A DNA stretch of 64,000 nucleotides from SHVZ01 sp041906305 (GTDB lineage Bacteria > Pseudomonadota > Alphaproteobacteria > SHVZ01), in the NCBI GenBank assembly GCA_041906305.1, contig JAYRJL010000001.1:806001-870000 (forward strand), read 5' to 3'. Position numbers and translations under genes: made by a program. Positions 62,758-64,000 of this stretch are shown piece by piece. Positions within the stretch are counted from its first letter, which is position 1. Each line of letters starts with the position of its first letter. The notes beneath the pieces are model-generated. The model had not been told where the DNA came from, made no database searches, and was given only the letters and a program-made list of their open reading frames with translations.

Positions 62758-63645
62758 ATGACCACTCCCCCGGAAACCCGGCCCGACCGCCCGCTGACCG
62801 GCATCGCCCTGATGCTGACGGCGATGGCGATGTACATGATCACCGACACGACGGCGAAGTACCTGACCGACGAGGTGCACCCGGTCCAGATCGTCTGGTC
62901 GCGCTACATCTTCTACTTCATCTACCTGACGCCTGTGGTGATCTGGCACGGCATCGGCCGGGCGTTCACGACCAGCCACAAGGTCGCCCATGTCGGCCGT
63001 TCGGCGGCGATGCTGATGTCGGGCACCTGCTTTACCATCTCGCTCGCCCACCTCGACCTCGCCTTCGCGATCACCATCGGCTTCGCCTCGCCGCTGTTCG
63101 TGACGGCGCTTTCGATGTTCTTCCTCGGCGAGAAGGTCGGCATAAGGCGCTGGTCGGCGGTGCTGGTGGGATTCTTCGGCGTTCTGATCGTGATCCGGCC
63201 GGGTGCGCATTTCTCACCCTGGTCGCTGCTGCCGATGCTCTCGGCCTTCCTCTGGGCGATCAGCCTGATCCTGACCCGCCGCACCGGCCACGACCATCCG
63301 CTGACCACACTGGTCTACACGAGCATCGTCGGCCTCATCGCCTCGTCGCTGATGGTGATCCCGTTCTGGGGCTCGGCCTCGTGGACCGCCTGGGCGATGA
63401 TGGCGGCGATCGCCGGATGGAACCTGATCGCGCTGACCGTCATGATCCGGGCCTTCTCCTACGCGCCGGCCTCGACCCTGGCGCCGTTCAGCTACAGCCA
63501 GATGATCTGGTCGACGATCCTCGGGTGGCTGGTGTTCCACCACATCCCCGATCTCTGGACCTATGTCGGCGGCGGCGTGGTGGTCGCCAGCGGCATCTAC
63601 ATCTGGCACCGCGAGCGGGTCCGCGCCCGCTCGCAACCGGCCTGA
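62758..63645 (+). CDS. DMT superfamily (EamA) transporter
   Basis: The 295-residue product has ten membrane helices with two EamA repeats (about 15-145 and 160-290), each with a terminal helix pattern (FFLGEKVGIRRWSAVLVGFFG and IPDLWTYVGGGVVVASGIYI). It is unrelated in detail to the EamA gene at 11296. Substrate unknown. ATG 62758 lies in a GC-rich gap with no strong ribosome site. It is divergent from asd. Confidence 0.87.
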   Translation: MTTPPETRPDRPLTGIALMLTAMAMYMITDTTAKYLTDEVHPVQIVWSRYIFYFIYLTPVVIWHGIGRAFTTSHKVAHVGRSAAMLMSGTCFTISLAHLDLAFAITIGFASPLFVTALSMFFLGEKVGIRRWSAVLVGFFGVLIVIRPGAHFSPWSLLPMLSAFLWAISLILTRRTGHDHPLTTLVYTSIVGLIASSLMVIPFWGSASWTAWAMMAAIAGWNLIALTVMIRAFSYAPASTLAPFSYSQMIWSTILGWLVFHHIPDLWTYVGGGVVVASGIYIWHRERVRARSQPA

Positions 63646-63691
63646 CGGGCTGGTATATCCGACAACCCTCTCTCGGACGGATTTGCCCTAC

Positions 63692-64000
63692 ATGAGCGCG
63701 CTCAAGGAACGGACCGGCGGCCAGATCCTGGTCGATCAGTTGAAGATCCATGGCGTCGACACCGCCTTCGGCGTGCCGGGCGAAAGCTACCTCTCGGTGC
63801 TGGACGCGCTTCACGACGCGAACTCGATCAAGTTCGTGATCTGCCGCCAGGAAGGCGGGGCGGCGATGATGGCCGAGGCCTACGGCAAGATGACCGGCAA
63901 GCCCGGCATCTGCATGGTCACGCGCGGGCCCGGTGCCACCAACGCCTCCTCCGGCGTGCATGTCGGGTTCCAGGACTCGACGCCGATGATCCTGTTCATT
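63692..64000 (+). CDS. Thiamine-diphosphate-binding enzyme, N-terminal part (cut by window end)
   Basis: The first 103 residues match the N-terminal (Pyr) domain of acetolactate synthase-like ThDP enzymes: GGQILVDQLKIHGVDTAFG, GVPGES, the ThDP-activating Glu in RQEGGAAMMAEAYGKMTG and MVTRGPGATNASSGV. The rest lies beyond the window, so the reaction (acetolactate synthase, oxalyl-CoA decarboxylase, others) cannot be fixed. ATG 63692 follows GGACGGA. Confidence 0.88.
   Translation, partial: MSALKERTGGQILVDQLKIHGVDTAFGVPGESYLSVLDALHDANSIKFVICRQEGGAAMMAEAYGKMTGKPGICMVTRGPGATNASSGVHVGFQDSTPMILFI

Overview
The window reads as a high-GC alphaproteobacterial chromosome segment, probably Rhodospirillales-like. 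That placement is inferred from gene content and order: a GcrA-type cell-cycle regulator, the DUF1476 (zeta) F1-ATPase inhibitor, a petABC operon, a short PurL with separate PurS and PurQ, a coxB-coxA-ctaB-coxF-ctaG-coxC-DUF983-surf1 operon, and thrC followed by a mitochondrial-processing-peptidase-like protease. I see no tRNA, rRNA, CRISPR, insertion sequence or prophage. Genes are tightly packed, with many 1- or 4-base stop/start overlaps.

Layout. 1-1451: end of an unknown gene, a terminator, then trmL-hemF. 1635-4173: cytochrome bc1 (petABC). 4267-5966: mtnP and a VOC protein. 6030-10534: purC, purSQL, then bolA and grxD (Fe-S trafficking). 10590-15667 (minus): dienelactone hydrolase, EamA transporter, ychF, pth, rplY, prs. 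15802-17543 (minus): FIST protein and a GDSL esterase, divergent from an ABC exporter pair (17618-20817). 20829-22503: GFA-like zinc protein and three small unknowns. 22612-26231: dapC-like aminotransferase and ftsK, convergent with gcrA and a HAD hydrolase. 27491-30904: sulfur island (flavocytochrome c sulfide dehydrogenase pair, zeta inhibitor, TsuA/YeeE-like transporter, TusA with an apparent CTG start). 30933-37743 (minus): accessory cluster of two SelA-fold PLP enzymes (one with an extra C-terminal beta domain), two tandem M81/MlrC metallopeptidases and a class II aldolase. 37872-42852: methyltransferase, putA, argC. 42954-46288: MFS transporter and methylmalonyl-CoA mutase. 46594-52720: aa3-type cytochrome c oxidase operon with assembly factors. 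52717-58600: M32 carboxypeptidase, two tandem PAS_5 proteins (minus), thrC, M16 protease, GNAT acetyltransferase. 58597-63645: DsbD/ScsB-like reductase, YqgE, a REP-like inverted repeat, asd, EamA transporter. 63692-64000: start of a ThDP enzyme.

How it fits together. Most of the window is housekeeping: respiration (bc1 and aa3 oxidase on the same chromosome arm, with their assembly factors), de novo purine synthesis with PRPP synthase, aspartate-family amino acids (asd, thrC, dapC), translation and cell division. The accessory parts are the sulfur island and the 30.9-37.7 kb cluster. The latter has no pathway I can name; its gene content (amide hydrolase, PLP lyase-like enzyme, aldolase) suggests breakdown of an unusual amino-acid or amino-sugar conjugate, and it is my best candidate for an undescribed system.
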